Origin: Clostridiaceae bacterium
Lineage (GTDB): Bacteria; Bacillota; Clostridia; DSM-8532
Direction of reading: 5' to 3'
NCBI GenBank assembly: GCA_012728015.1
Contig: JAAYFY010000018.1
Location: forward strand, 1 to 64,000
DNA length: 64,000 nt
Below the pieces are notes generated by a model. It was not told where the DNA came from and ran no database searches. It saw only the letters and a list, made by a program, of their open reading frames with translations. How positions within the stretch are numbered: the first letter of the stretch is position 1; every line of letters begins with the position of its first letter. Below are positions 16,719 through 26,415 of this stretch, piece by piece. Made by a program: the position numbers and the translations under genes.

Positions 16719-17744
16719 GTGCGCGTGACCATCAACGACGTGGCCAGGGCCGCGGGGGTTTCACCATCGACGGTATCCCGTGTCCTGTCTGATCACCCCA
16801 AAATAAGTCCAAATACCAAACAGCGGGTCAGAAAGGCTATAAAGGAGCTGAATTACCATCCCAATACCATAGCCAGAAGCCTGGCACGGAACACGACGCA
16901 TACCATCGGGGTTATTCTGAATACCGAGGCCGATCTTCTCATGCGAAACACGTTCTTTATCCAGGCTCTGACAGGGGTAAGCGTTTATGCCCGGGAGAAA
17001 GGCTATCATGTGATGTTTGCCTTCAACAAGAATGAAGATGAAGACCTGGCCATCGCAAAAAGCTATTTATCGGGAAGAAGCGTGGATGGCATTATCCTGT
17101 TCACCTCCCGGATTCGTGACAGATGCATAGAATACCTGAAAAAAAACAGGTTCCCCTTCTCGGTAATCGGCCGGCCTGATGATGCGCAGGATGTGCTCTG
17201 GGTTGATAATGACAATTTCCATGCCACTTACCAGGTGACCAATTACCTGATTGGCAGGGGGCACTCGGTTATCGGCTTTATGGGGGGCCCACCTTCCCTG
17301 AGGGTTTCGGTCGACCGGTACGAGGGCTTTAAAAAGGCCATGTCGGTCCATGATTTATCTCTTAACAAGGAGATCATCCATGATAACGGGGATTTTTCAG
17401 AAGAATACGGCTACGACTGCATGGGGAAAATGCTTGAGGTTTCAGCCCGGAGTGGCCGTATGCCCGATGCCGTTGTCACATGCGATGATATGCAGGCCAT
17501 CGGCGCACTGAAGGCCATGGAGGTGCATGGCATAAGAAACATCTCTATAATCGGGTTCAATAATACACCCCTTGGTTATTTTCAAAATCCGAGGCTGACA
17601 TCGGTGGATGTCAACGCCGATAAACTGGGTTATTACTCTGCAAAACTCCTGGTTGACTGCCTGGAAAAAAACAGGGATGCCCCCAGGCATTACATTGTGC
17701 CCACCGTGTTGGTTGAGAGGGAATCGGTAGTTTACGGGAGCTGA
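16719..17744 (+). CDS. LacI-family transcriptional repressor, maltose-regulator type
   Basis: DNA-binding sugar sensor of 341 residues. The N-terminal helix-turn-helix TINDVARAAGVSPSTVSRVL and hinge helix NTIARSLARN are intact. The periplasmic-binding-like core carries HTIGVILNTEAD, VDGIILFTSR, VVTCDDMQAIGAL and ISIIGFNNTPL. The start is GTG 16719, with AGAGG about ten bases upstream. As the last gene of the maltodextrin operon it is likely autoregulated through the operators at 11249 and 11446. The inducer is presumably a malto-oligosaccharide, inferred from context. Confidence 0.92.
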   Translation: MRVTINDVARAAGVSPSTVSRVLSDHPKISPNTKQRVRKAIKELNYHPNTIARSLARNTTHTIGVILNTEADLLMRNTFFIQALTGVSVYAREKGYHVMFAFNKNEDEDLAIAKSYLSGRSVDGIILFTSRIRDRCIEYLKKNRFPFSVIGRPDDAQDVLWVDNDNFHATYQVTNYLIGRGHSVIGFMGGPPSLRVSVDRYEGFKKAMSVHDLSLNKEIIHDNGDFSEEYGYDCMGKMLEVSARSGRMPDAVVTCDDMQAIGALKAMEVHGIRNISIIGFNNTPLGYFQNPRLTSVDVNADKLGYYSAKLLVDCLEKNRDAPRHYIVPTVLVERESVVYGS

Positions 17745-17825
17745 GGAGAGCCTCCCCTTTTTCATCACAATATCCATTAAGTCCGTTAAATGGAATAATG
17801 CTATGACCGGTATCAAAACAAAAAG

Positions 17826-17860
17826 CCCCTTCAAGTCCTCCGGCTTGAGGGGGTTTTGTT
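17826..17860 (+). terminator. Terminator of the maltodextrin operon
   Basis: A stem CCCCTTCAAG with CTTGAGGGG (one bulged T) encloses an 8-base loop and is followed by TTTTGTTGTT, about 80 bases after the repressor stop codon. Confidence 0.8.
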
Positions 17861-18151
17861 GTTATGCGCCATCTATGAATGCCACCAATATTTTTCCCGC
17901 ATGGTCATACAGGGAAATATAAGGCAATACACTTCATGATATATAATTCAACTGCAATCTTTCATGGGCTTGAAAAATGGCTCAGAATCAGTCTGACGAG
18001 TAGTGGAGCAGTATGTAGAATAATGTTTTTTTTGCGGGAACAGGCATGAATACAGGTAATTTCATCCACCAGATGTTGCCAATAAAATGCAATGTTTGCA
18101 GCTGATACCATTGACCTAAACAAATAGTTTTATTGGAAAGGGAAGATTATT
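17861..18151. other. AT-rich leader of the surface phosphatase gene, no gene seen
   Basis: About 290 bases of AT-rich sequence ahead of the giant surface protein. I see no convincing coding sequence, known riboswitch or clear -35/-10 pair. An A/G-rich ribosome binding site (GGAAAGGGAAG) precedes the start at 18152. Confidence 0.5.
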
Positions 18152-21100
18152 ATGATTAAGATGAAAAAGAAATTGGCATTCTTATCCTGCATACTTATTC
18201 TTGCCATGCTATGCTCCATCATCACGGTCCAACCTGTGTTTGCTGATGGAGACGTTCCCTGCCACATCAGCATAGTAATGACCGAATCGCCTCAGGACAG
18301 CGTTCTCATCGCATGGGAGACCAATGACACATCTGTGAAACAAGCTATTGTCCAGGTAGTGGAAGCTGAAGACCCGGATGGTTTTAAATCCGATAAGGTC
18401 ATGGAAACCACCGACGGCAGCGTAACTGTTTCGGGAGGCATTGCGTACAGCAAGGCGCTTGTGACGGGGTTAAAAGCCGGCACCGAATATATTTTCATGT
18501 GCGGTGACGGCACATCCTGGAGCGAGGTTGGCACTTTCAAGACCTCTCCTGAAACACAGGAACCCTTCACTTTTCTATACCTGTCCGATCCGCAGATTAA
18601 TTTATCTTCCGGTTCACAAGAAGCTTCAAAAACCAGGCAAATGTTTGAGGATGCCTGGGCACAATTTGGCAATGATCTGTCATTCACTCTGATCACCGGG
18701 GACTTTACAGATTATAACGATCCTAAAGAATGGAATGAATTGTTTGACATGGCAGGCAATTTGTTCTCAAATGCCGCGATGGTCCCTGTCTTAGGCAACC
18801 ACGACAGGACGTTTGGAACGAACTACATCAGATTTAAGTTCCCCGATCCTCCCACAAAAAATGACGATCCCACAAATGGCATTGAATACACTTATGCCTT
18901 CGAATATGGCGCCGCCCTGTTCATGGTGATCAGGGTCGACAGCATAAGCAACCTTCAAACCATTGCCCGATGGGTGGAGGAACAGGTCAATAGTTCCGAC
19001 AAGCCCTGGCAGATCGTTGCTTTTCATGAGGCTATGTATAGCGCGGGAGATCACATAATGGAGCAGGCGGAAGCTAGAAAGGTGCTTTCACCGGTATTTG
19101 ACAGCCTGGGGATAGACCTGGTGCTCCAGGGCCATGACCATACTTACAGCAGAAGCATCGTTAATGGTGATGGTTCAAAAGAGACACCTGTTTCAGTGGA
19201 TGGCAGCCCAAATAAAGTATTTGATCCTGATGCTCCCATTTACTATCAAACCATATCGGGCGCAACAAGGTTTTACTCCGGAACAACCTATTTTCCGGGC
19301 TCAGATGATCCCCTGCTGCCCAATTATGAATTTATAGACTTCAAGCCCGAAAAAACCACAGAGGATAGAATGTACTATACCGGCATCACGGTGAGCAATG
19401 AATTCATCACTCTTACCACTTATTACACAACAACAACGACCTTTAACAAAGGTCTTCTTGAGACATACACCATCTACAACACCAACCCTGCCTATATTCC
19501 CAAGGGCAGCGAATGGAAATACTTTGATGCCGGTACTGAACCGGAATCCGGATGGAAGAGTTTGGACTTTATTGACAGCGACTGGGATACCGGACTGGCG
19601 CCCTTTGGGTACCCTGAAGGTTATGAATGGCCGTTGTTCGGAGCGATAAAGACCCGGACAGATAAAAACGACAAATATTTGACCACCTATTTCAGGAAAA
19701 CCTTTGACGTCAGCGATCCGTCCATCCTTGCGGATAAGGGGACAATCAGGCTTGGGATTGACGATGGTGTTGTCCTGTATCTCAATGGCCAGGAGATCGG
19801 CAGGTACAATGTGTCTGGTGACGGCACTGTGAAAAATGTGGACGTACCTGAATCGGTGGAGGGTCTTCCTGTGCTCACACTGGAGGGGGAGGATCTGTCC
19901 CATATTCGCCAGGGCACGAATGTACTGGCGGCCGAGGTGCATCAGTGGAATGAAAGCAGTTCTGACCTCTATTGGGACATGGAGTTGACGGTGGAGACTA
20001 AAGCAGCGCCAAAAACCCTGCAATCTGTCTTCCTGGAGGCCGATGGCAATACGGTGTTCATTGGCGGACCGGGCGGCGGAAGTACCGTTCAACTCAAGGT
20101 TTCGGGAAAGGATGATTCCGACCAGGATGTGGACCTGACAGATGCGACGATAACTTATGAAACCGATATGCCTGAAGTGATTGATATAAGTCCGGAAGGC
20201 GTTGTATCTGTTAAAAACAAAGCGTATGACGGTATCACGGCAAATGTACGAGCTACCGTATCCCTGGGGGGAATAACGAAGACCAGCGATGACGTTCCGC
20301 TTAAGGTTAGAATTGCTTCCGAAAGGGTTTTGCTGAAGAAAAACAGTGAGTGGAGCTATTTGGATGACGGCAGTGATCAGGGCACAGCATGGAGAGAAAG
20401 AGAATTTAACGATAACTCATGGGCAACCGGAAAAGCCCCCCTGGGGTATCCAGCTACTTTTGACAATCCAGATTTCGGGACTATATCAAAGGTAGTTGAC
20501 TATGGTTCAGACCCCGATGAAAAGCATATAACTACTTACTTCAGAAAGAAGATCAACATTGAGAACCCGGATGATTACAGCAGGACAGGTACCGTAAAAA
20601 TCGGGGTTGATGATGGTGTTGTGCTCTATCTGAACGGGGTTGAAATAGCGCGCTATGATATGCCGGAGAATACTAACTACAAAACCCTGGCCAATAACCC
20701 ATCACAAAACAGTAAGACTGCTACGCTCACACTGGATAATTTGTCCTTTGTGCAGGGAACAAACGTTTTTGCTGCCGAAGTGCATCAAGGAAGCAAAACC
20801 AGCTCGGATCTTTACTGGGATATGAAGCTTATGGTGGGGGCTCCTGCGGAGTCTGTGGTACTGGATACGGTAACGCTGAGCATAGACAAAAATGAGTTGG
20901 TGGCTGGCGCACAGGAAGATAGGAATAAGGCCCAATTGAGCCTGTCGGGTATAGATGATTCCGGTCAGAGCATCGATCTGTCCCAGGCGCTTGTGACCTA
21001 TTGTACCGACAGACCCGACCTGATCAGTATAGATTCTGACGGGGTGTTAACGGCCAATTACCTTCCAAGCCTGGGTCCGACAGCTAAAATATGGGCTGAA

Positions 21101-24100
21101 GTTACATTCTGGAATAAAACTGTCCGGAGCAATTCCATAGAGGTTAACATACAATTTGAAGAAGAAGTATTGCTGGTGGATCAGGGTGAGAAATGGCTTT
21201 ACTTTGATAAGGGTGATGTTAAGGATGACCAATGGATGACCACTGATTATATTGATAGTGCCTGGAAAGAGGGTTCGGCTCCGCTGGGATATGGTGACTT
21301 TAAAACTTCGGATTTTGGGACTGTCTTGACTGAAGTTGGGTATGGTTCAGATAAAAATAACAAATACACAACAACTTATTTTCGAAAAAAGATAACTATT
21401 GACAATCCGTCAGAATTTACCGGAGTAGGCACAATAAAAGTTGGATACGACGATGGCGTTGTAATTTACCTGAATGGCAACGAAATTGCACGATGTAACA
21501 TGCCTCAGGGGACTGTATCATATGGTACCGAGGCAAGTCAACGGTTAGAAAACTACAAAGTAGAGTCAATACCACTAGACAATTTAACCTTTGTAAGAGG
21601 GGAGAACGTGATTGCCGCAGAAGTGCATCAGAAAGGTAAAGACAGTTCAGACCTTTTCTGGGATATGACCTTACATGCAAGAAAGACTGTAAAACCGGAA
21701 GTCATTTATTCAGCCATTCTTACGGCTGAAAACAATAAATATACAATGACTTACGGAGGAACAGCCGGCTCGGAAACAACCCAGTTGAAAGTGGCTGGCA
21801 AGGATAACTCGGGTAAGGATCTTGATATGGCAGGCGCCACCGTGCAGTATTTCACCTGGTGGTCAGACCTGATAAACATCGACGCCAATGGATTGGTAAC
21901 GTTTAAAAAGGATCCCCTGGTGAACACCACCGTACAGATATGGGCATATGTGACGCTTTGGGGAAAGACGGTCGTGAGCAATGTGATCAACATTAATGTT
22001 ATTAAGCTTTCACAGCAGATGCTGATAGACAGGGGTATGGAATGGCAGTACTTCGATGGTGGCGCTGTACAGGGAGATGAGTGGAAGGAAAATAAGTTCG
22101 ATTCCTCCTGGAGTTCCGGGACAGCGCCCCTTGGGTTTGACGAGGGTGATCCTCCTCCCGATGAGTGGCCGGAATTTGGGCAAATAAAAACCACTGTCGG
22201 ATACGGGGGGAACAGCAGCAATAAGAATCCGACAACATATTTCAGAAAAACGTTTAATATTACCGACACAATGTTGATTGCGGGAGCGGGGATTGGAGCG
22301 GGGATTATAGAATGCGGACTTGATGACGGCGCTGTTATCTATCTGAATGGTCAGGAGATAGCGCGATATAATATGCCTGAAGGAACCGTGGGTTATGAGA
22401 CCCTTACTCCCATCAATGCCGATGAGGAACTTGAAGAACCTATTAGGATTCGATTGGACGCTGAAGACCTGGTCTGGCTTAAGGCCGGAGAGAATTTGAT
22501 AGCGGTGGAGGTCCATCAATGCAGGGCTGCCAGTACCGATTTGTATTGGGATATGCGGTTAATTGTGGACACTTATTGCTATGTCGATATCGTGCCGCCC
22601 GAAATCAAACTGAAAGGGGATAACCCACTGCAGCTTAAGTTGAATCAGAAGTATAATGAGCCTGGTGCTGAAGCGACAGATATCGTGGATGGGAACATCG
22701 AACCGGAGGCTATTATTATAGACAGCAGCAATGTGGATACCAGCAAACCCGGCACCTACACGGTAACCTATAGGGTAGCCGATAAAACAGGGAATATCGG
22801 AACAGCCACCCGGGTAGTTATCGTAGGCACGGAGCCGATAGAGGATACCACGGCGCCAGTCATTACATTGCTTGGAGAAAAGACTATATACCTGACTGTG
22901 GGTGACACATATGAAGAGCCTGGTGCAATTGCCAAAGATGATGTAGATGGTGAATTTGAGGTTACCGACATAGACAGCAGTGCGGTAGATGTCAATACAC
23001 CTGGTGAATATGAAGTAATCTACAGGGCAAAAGACTCGGCAGGGAATGAGGCAACAGCCACCCGAAAAGTTATAGTGAAGGAAAAGAGCCCACCTACCGG
23101 AGGCGGAAGCAGCGGAGGCGGAAGCAGTGGAGGCGGAAGCGGAAGCGGCAGCGGAGGAAGCAGCGGAGGCGGCGACACACTGATCATCCCGGATGAAACA
23201 ATCCCAAAATCTGCCGCACTTAAAGGTGAGATCACCCCGACCCAATCACTGAACAATCAGGGGGTATCTGTAGCTTTAATATCGCTGGATGATGTTAATC
23301 GTGCGCTCAATGAGCTTGGTATTCAAGCTGGCGGGATAGCAACAATCGGTATCAACCTGGAAGAAGTCAGAAACGCAAAAGGCTATTTGCTTATCATGCC
23401 GGCAAAAGCACAAAAAGGAGATGGGAGAACACAGTTCAATGTCAACACGCCCTATGGCAGTATCATCATACCCAACAATGTGCTGGACAATTCTATCAGT
23501 GATACCGCACAGGTGGGAATCATGGTCTCCCATATTGCCCGGTTCGAGCTTAACCCGGATTTGCGGAGCATGGTGGGAAACAGGCCGGTTATCGAACTTT
23601 CCATGTGGATTGATGATAAACCTTATGCCTGGAACAACCCCGTGGCACCGATTACCATTATCCTTGATTATGAGCCGATCGGAGAGGAATTAAGGAATCC
23701 GGAGTATCTGGTGGTTGTCTATATAGATGGTGAAGGGAAAACGCATGCCATACCCAACGGCAACTATGATCCCGGCACGGGAAAGATAACATTTTCGGTC
23801 ACGCATCTGAGCCGGTTTGCCGTAAGATATGTCTATAAAACATTCGCTGATATAACTGATTCCCGGGTACGCAAGAAGATTGAAGTCATGGCGTCCAAAG
23901 GGATTATTGGCGGCACCTCGGCAACGACTTACAGCCCATATGCAAATATAACCAGGGCGGATTTCCTGTACCTGCTGTTCCGTGCCATGGGAATTGAACT
24001 GAAGGTGGAATCCAATTTTGATGATATAAAGCCGGGGATTTACTACTATCATGCCGTTGGAGTTGCCAGGGCGCTTAACATTACCAGCGGTACCGGAAAT

Positions 24101-24400
24101 AACAGGTTTAGCCCGGACGCATTCATAACCCGACAGGATATGATGGTCATGGTGGCAAAGGCGCTCAGGGTGTTTGAAGTTCTTGATAAGCCCGCGAATC
24201 TGAATGAACTGGATAAGTTGCAGGACAAAGCCGACATAGTCGGCTACGCGAGAGATCCTGTGGCACTCCTGACAGGTGAAGGCCTGGTCCCGGCGGATCC
24301 GATATTCAGGCCAAAGGACAATGCCAGCCGGGAGGAAGTCGCTGAAATGATATACAACATATACTTCTATATGAGGAAAGATAACGGCGCAAAGGAATGA
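18152..24400 (+). CDS. Giant SLH-anchored metallophosphoesterase (purple acid phosphatase type) with four large repeats
   Basis: A 2082-residue secreted protein held on the cell wall. Domain order: signal peptide ending near VFA-DGD (about residue 34); a fibronectin-like domain to about 130; a calcineurin-type phosphoesterase at about 135-400 with YLSDPQ, TGDFTD, LGNHDR, FHEAMYS and GHDHTYSR; then four copies of a galactose-binding-like beta-sandwich starting near residues 450, 727, 1008 and 1288, each with DDGVVLYLNGxEIAR and AAEVHQ...SSDLYWDM. The first three copies are each followed by a bacterial Ig-like domain. Two DUF5011-type domains (about 1478-1648) come next, then a Gly/Ser linker, a beta-rich domain, and three SLH motifs (about 1897-2078). 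All metal-ligand motifs are present, so it is probably active; its substrate (phosphate ester or nucleotide) is unknown. It is a single gene with its own terminator. Confidence 0.92.
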   Translation: MIKMKKKLAFLSCILILAMLCSIITVQPVFADGDVPCHISIVMTESPQDSVLIAWETNDTSVKQAIVQVVEAEDPDGFKSDKVMETTDGSVTVSGGIAYSKALVTGLKAGTEYIFMCGDGTSWSEVGTFKTSPETQEPFTFLYLSDPQINLSSGSQEASKTRQMFEDAWAQFGNDLSFTLITGDFTDYNDPKEWNELFDMAGNLFSNAAMVPVLGNHDRTFGTNYIRFKFPDPPTKNDDPTNGIEYTYAFEYGAALFMVIRVDSISNLQTIARWVEEQVNSSDKPWQIVAFHEAMYSAGDHIMEQAEARKVLSPVFDSLGIDLVLQGHDHTYSRSIVNGDGSKETPVSVDGSPNKVFDPDAPIYYQTISGATRFYSGTTYFPGSDDPLLPNYEFIDFKPEKTTEDRMYYTGITVSNEFITLTTYYTTTTTFNKGLLETYTIYNTNPAYIPKGSEWKYFDAGTEPESGWKSLDFIDSDWDTGLAPFGYPEGYEWPLFGAIKTRTDKNDKYLTTYFRKTFDVSDPSILADKGTIRLGIDDGVVLYLNGQEIGRYNVSGDGTVKNVDVPESVEGLPVLTLEGEDLSHIRQGTNVLAAEVHQWNESSSDLYWDMELTVETKAAPKTLQSVFLEADGNTVFIGGPGGGSTVQLKVSGKDDSDQDVDLTDATITYETDMPEVIDISPEGVVSVKNKAYDGITANVRATVSLGGITKTSDDVPLKVRIASERVLLKKNSEWSYLDDGSDQGTAWREREFNDNSWATGKAPLGYPATFDNPDFGTISKVVDYGSDPDEKHITTYFRKKINIENPDDYSRTGTVKIGVDDGVVLYLNGVEIARYDMPENTNYKTLANNPSQNSKTATLTLDNLSFVQGTNVFAAEVHQGSKTSSDLYWDMKLMVGAPAESVVLDTVTLSIDKNELVAGAQEDRNKAQLSLSGIDDSGQSIDLSQALVTYCTDRPDLISIDSDGVLTANYLPSLGPTAKIWAEVTFWNKTVRSNSIEVNIQFEEEVLLVDQGEKWLYFDKGDVKDDQWMTTDYIDSAWKEGSAPLGYGDFKTSDFGTVLTEVGYGSDKNNKYTTTYFRKKITIDNPSEFTGVGTIKVGYDDGVVIYLNGNEIARCNMPQGTVSYGTEASQRLENYKVESIPLDNLTFVRGENVIAAEVHQKGKDSSDLFWDMTLHARKTVKPEVIYSAILTAENNKYTMTYGGTAGSETTQLKVAGKDNSGKDLDMAGATVQYFTWWSDLINIDANGLVTFKKDPLVNTTVQIWAYVTLWGKTVVSNVININVIKLSQQMLIDRGMEWQYFDGGAVQGDEWKENKFDSSWSSGTAPLGFDEGDPPPDEWPEFGQIKTTVGYGGNSSNKNPTTYFRKTFNITDTMLIAGAGIGAGIIECGLDDGAVIYLNGQEIARYNMPEGTVGYETLTPINADEELEEPIRIRLDAEDLVWLKAGENLIAVEVHQCRAASTDLYWDMRLIVDTYCYVDIVPPEIKLKGDNPLQLKLNQKYNEPGAEATDIVDGNIEPEAIIIDSSNVDTSKPGTYTVTYRVADKTGNIGTATRVVIVGTEPIEDTTAPVITLLGEKTIYLTVGDTYEEPGAIAKDDVDGEFEVTDIDSSAVDVNTPGEYEVIYRAKDSAGNEATATRKVIVKEKSPPTGGGSSGGGSSGGGSGSGSGGSSGGGDTLIIPDETIPKSAALKGEITPTQSLNNQGVSVALISLDDVNRALNELGIQAGGIATIGINLEEVRNAKGYLLIMPAKAQKGDGRTQFNVNTPYGSIIIPNNVLDNSISDTAQVGIMVSHIARFELNPDLRSMVGNRPVIELSMWIDDKPYAWNNPVAPITIILDYEPIGEELRNPEYLVVVYIDGEGKTHAIPNGNYDPGTGKITFSVTHLSRFAVRYVYKTFADITDSRVRKKIEVMASKGIIGGTSATTYSPYANITRADFLYLLFRAMGIELKVESNFDDIKPGIYYYHAVGVARALNITSGTGNNRFSPDAFITRQDMMVMVAKALRVFEVLDKPANLNELDKLQDKADIVGYARDPVALLTGEGLVPADPIFRPKDNASREEVAEMIYNIYFYMRKDNGAKE
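19490..22580 (+). repeat. Four large intragenic repeats in the surface phosphatase gene
   Basis: A unit of about 840 bp (beta-sandwich plus Ig-like domain) recurs from about 19490, 20330, 21170 and 22010; the last copy lacks the Ig-like part. Copies are diverged in DNA but match clearly in protein (WDTGLAPFGYP, WATGKAPLGYP, WKEGSAPLGYG, WSSGTAPLGFD). Confidence 0.88.
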
Positions 24401-24417
24401 CAATGGCGCAACAAAAG

Positions 24418-24450
24418 GGACGGCTCTTAAGCGGAAGGGCCGTCCTTTTT
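24418..24450 (+). terminator. Terminator of the surface phosphatase gene
   Basis: Stem GGACGGC (24418-24424) with GCCGTCC (24439-24445), followed by five T residues, 17 bases after the stop codon. Confidence 0.9.
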
Positions 24451-24542
24451 ATTATACTGGCTTGCAGTGCCAGGAATGATATGAAGAACATGGAGATTAA
24501 CCGTCCCTAATGTTACGATCCCTGAATCAAACAGCCTCCGGC

Positions 24543-25187
24543 TCACAGGATAAGGGGAACCTGGCCCCTGAAGGCGAGAAGGAGCCGCCTTTCCACATCA
24601 TCCCAGTTGACCAGGCTCCACCACTTTTCGATAAATTCCCTCCGCCTGTTCTGATAATCAAGGTAGTACGCATGCTCCCATACGTCACAGACGAGGATGG
24701 GAATGCCGCTCCACTGGGTTAGGTTCTGGTGCTTTTCACACTGTAAAAGCTCGAGCCTGCGCCATGAGGGATGCCAGATCAGTATTCCCCAGCCTGAGCC
24801 CTCAACTGTTTCTGTGGCGCTGTTAAACTGCTCTTTAAAATTATTGAAGTCGCCGAAATAGAGGCTGATCTGCGTTGAGGTTGCCAGGCCGGGCTGGCCG
24901 CCGGTACCGGCAGGAGCCATATTGGTCCAGAATATGCTGTGCAGGATATGCCCCGATCCATTGAACGCCAGTTGGTTTTCCCAGTACTTTATATACTCAT
25001 AGTTGTTTCTTCTTCGCGCTTCGACCAAGGCCAGCTCTGCCCTGTTAAGGCGTTCCACATAACCCCGGTGGAGTATGTCATGATGGATTCTCAGCGATTC
25101 AGCGCTGATGACGGGCTCCAAAGCGTCGTAGGGGTACGGAAGGGGCGGCAGCCTGTGCTGCCCGGGCATTATAACGGTTTCTACCAT
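24543..25187 (-). CDS. Fe/Mn superoxide dismutase family protein
   Basis: Superoxide dismutase-like protein of 214 residues. The four expected metal ligands are present: His35 in LRIHHDILH, His in LHSIFW, and Asp and His in DVWEHAYYLDYQNRR. The second-shell Tyr in HRGYVERLN is also conserved. It departs from housekeeping enzymes at several places (YDALEPVISAESL instead of a His after the Pro) and has a short N-terminal extension, more like the divergent SodF/YojM-type proteins of spore formers. It probably detoxifies superoxide, but activity and metal are unproven. AGGGAGG lies nine bases before the ATG. It converges with the surface phosphatase gene. Confidence 0.88.
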   Translation of the reverse strand: MVETVIMPGQHRLPPLPYPYDALEPVISAESLRIHHDILHRGYVERLNRAELALVEARRRNNYEYIKYWENQLAFNGSGHILHSIFWTNMAPAGTGGQPGLATSTQISLYFGDFNNFKEQFNSATETVEGSGWGILIWHPSWRRLELLQCEKHQNLTQWSGIPILVCDVWEHAYYLDYQNRRREFIEKWWSLVNWDDVERRLLLAFRGQVPLIL

Positions 25188-25398
25188 CGATAAAATCCTC
25201 CCTACATAGGGTTGTACACAGTAATAGTGTATTCCTCACGCCGGACAGGAGTGAGAAATGCGTAACCTTTATGTTTGAAAGATTTGTGATGGAAATGGAG
25301 CCACAGGCTATGATAAATTGTATATATAAAAACAGGCCTGAGACATTATCAGTCACGGGGAATGTTATACGGCCTTTTTAGGCGAAGGGAGAATCTGA

Positions 25399-26391
25399 AT
25401 GAGAGAAAAGATTGGCTGGGGCATTATGGCAACGGGGACGATCGCAAACAAATTCTGCGAAGGATTGAAGAATCTCAGGGATACCGAGATTGTTGCCGTG
25501 GCATCGAGGTCACTGGACAGGGCGTTGGATTTTGGCAGGAAGCATGGGATAAAGCGCGCCTATGGCTGCTATGAGGAACTTGTTATGGATTCAGAGGTGG
25601 ATATAGTTTATATCGCAACTCCTCATCCTTTCCATTATGAAGGAGCCATGCTCTGTCTTGAGGCCGGAAAGGCTGTACTGTGTGAAAAGCCGTTTACACT
25701 GAATGCTCGTGAGGCTGAAAAACTGATAGGATACGCAAGAAAGAAAGGGCTGTTCCTTATGGAGGCCATGTGGACGCGTTATCTGCCGGCCATTGTAAAG
25801 GTCAGGGAGTGGCTGGAACGGGGTATGATCGGCGAGATCCGCTTCCTTAAGGCGGATTTTGGGTACCGGTGCTCATGGGATCCTGAAGGAAGGCTGTTAA
25901 ACCCCGACCTTGCGGGAGGAGCCCTGATGGATGTAGGTATTTATCCGGTGTCATTTGCCTCAATGGTCTATAAAGGCCTGCCTCAAACCATAAAGAGCCT
26001 GGCCCATATCGGAGAAACCCATGTGGATGAGCAATTCGCGGTCCTCTTTGGATATGAGGGTGGTAAAATCGCCTCCCTTGCCGGCGCCCTGCGGACAAAA
26101 CTTGTGAATGACGCACTGATTATGGGTACCGACGGAATGATTCATATCCCGGATTTTTTCTATGCGAAGACGGCAACGCTTTATATGGCCTCGGGAGCCG
26201 AAGATGTGTTTGGACCCGAGTTTGAAGGAAACGGATATAATTATGAGGCCGCCGAAGCCATGCGCTGCCTGAGGGAAGGCAGGCTGGAGAGCAGCGTTAT
26301 GCCCCTTGATGAAACCCTGGCTATCATGCGCACCATGGATGCCATCCGTTCTCAATGGGGACTGAAATACCCCGGGGAAGGCGAGGGCTGA
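25399..26391 (+). CDS. Gfo/Idh/MocA family oxidoreductase
   Basis: NAD(P)-dependent sugar or cyclitol oxidoreductase of 330 residues. The N-terminal Rossmann domain opens with GIMATGTIANKF and holds the family CEKPF motif (Lys97 region). The C-terminal domain has GGALMDVGIYPV, as in the trans-dihydrodiol dehydrogenase/glucose-fructose oxidoreductase branch. AAGGGAGA precedes the ATG. It stands alone between the dismutase (divergent) and the sensor-GGDEF gene (convergent, 24 bases away). The substrate cannot be inferred. Confidence 0.9.
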   Translation: MREKIGWGIMATGTIANKFCEGLKNLRDTEIVAVASRSLDRALDFGRKHGIKRAYGCYEELVMDSEVDIVYIATPHPFHYEGAMLCLEAGKAVLCEKPFTLNAREAEKLIGYARKKGLFLMEAMWTRYLPAIVKVREWLERGMIGEIRFLKADFGYRCSWDPEGRLLNPDLAGGALMDVGIYPVSFASMVYKGLPQTIKSLAHIGETHVDEQFAVLFGYEGGKIASLAGALRTKLVNDALIMGTDGMIHIPDFFYAKTATLYMASGAEDVFGPEFEGNGYNYEAAEAMRCLREGRLESSVMPLDETLAIMRTMDAIRSQWGLKYPGEGEG

Positions 26392-26415
26392 TAAACCTGG
26401 CCTATGCGGGGCAAT

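Noticed and set aside
19301-20092. Minus-strand open frame (263 codons) in the phosphatase gene
   Set aside because: Antisense to the first sandwich repeat, with no ribosome binding site or recognisable motif.
23098-23175. Gly/Ser-rich tandem repeat as a CRISPR-like or regulatory repeat
   Set aside because: It simply encodes a flexible GGGSS-type linker inside the surface phosphatase.
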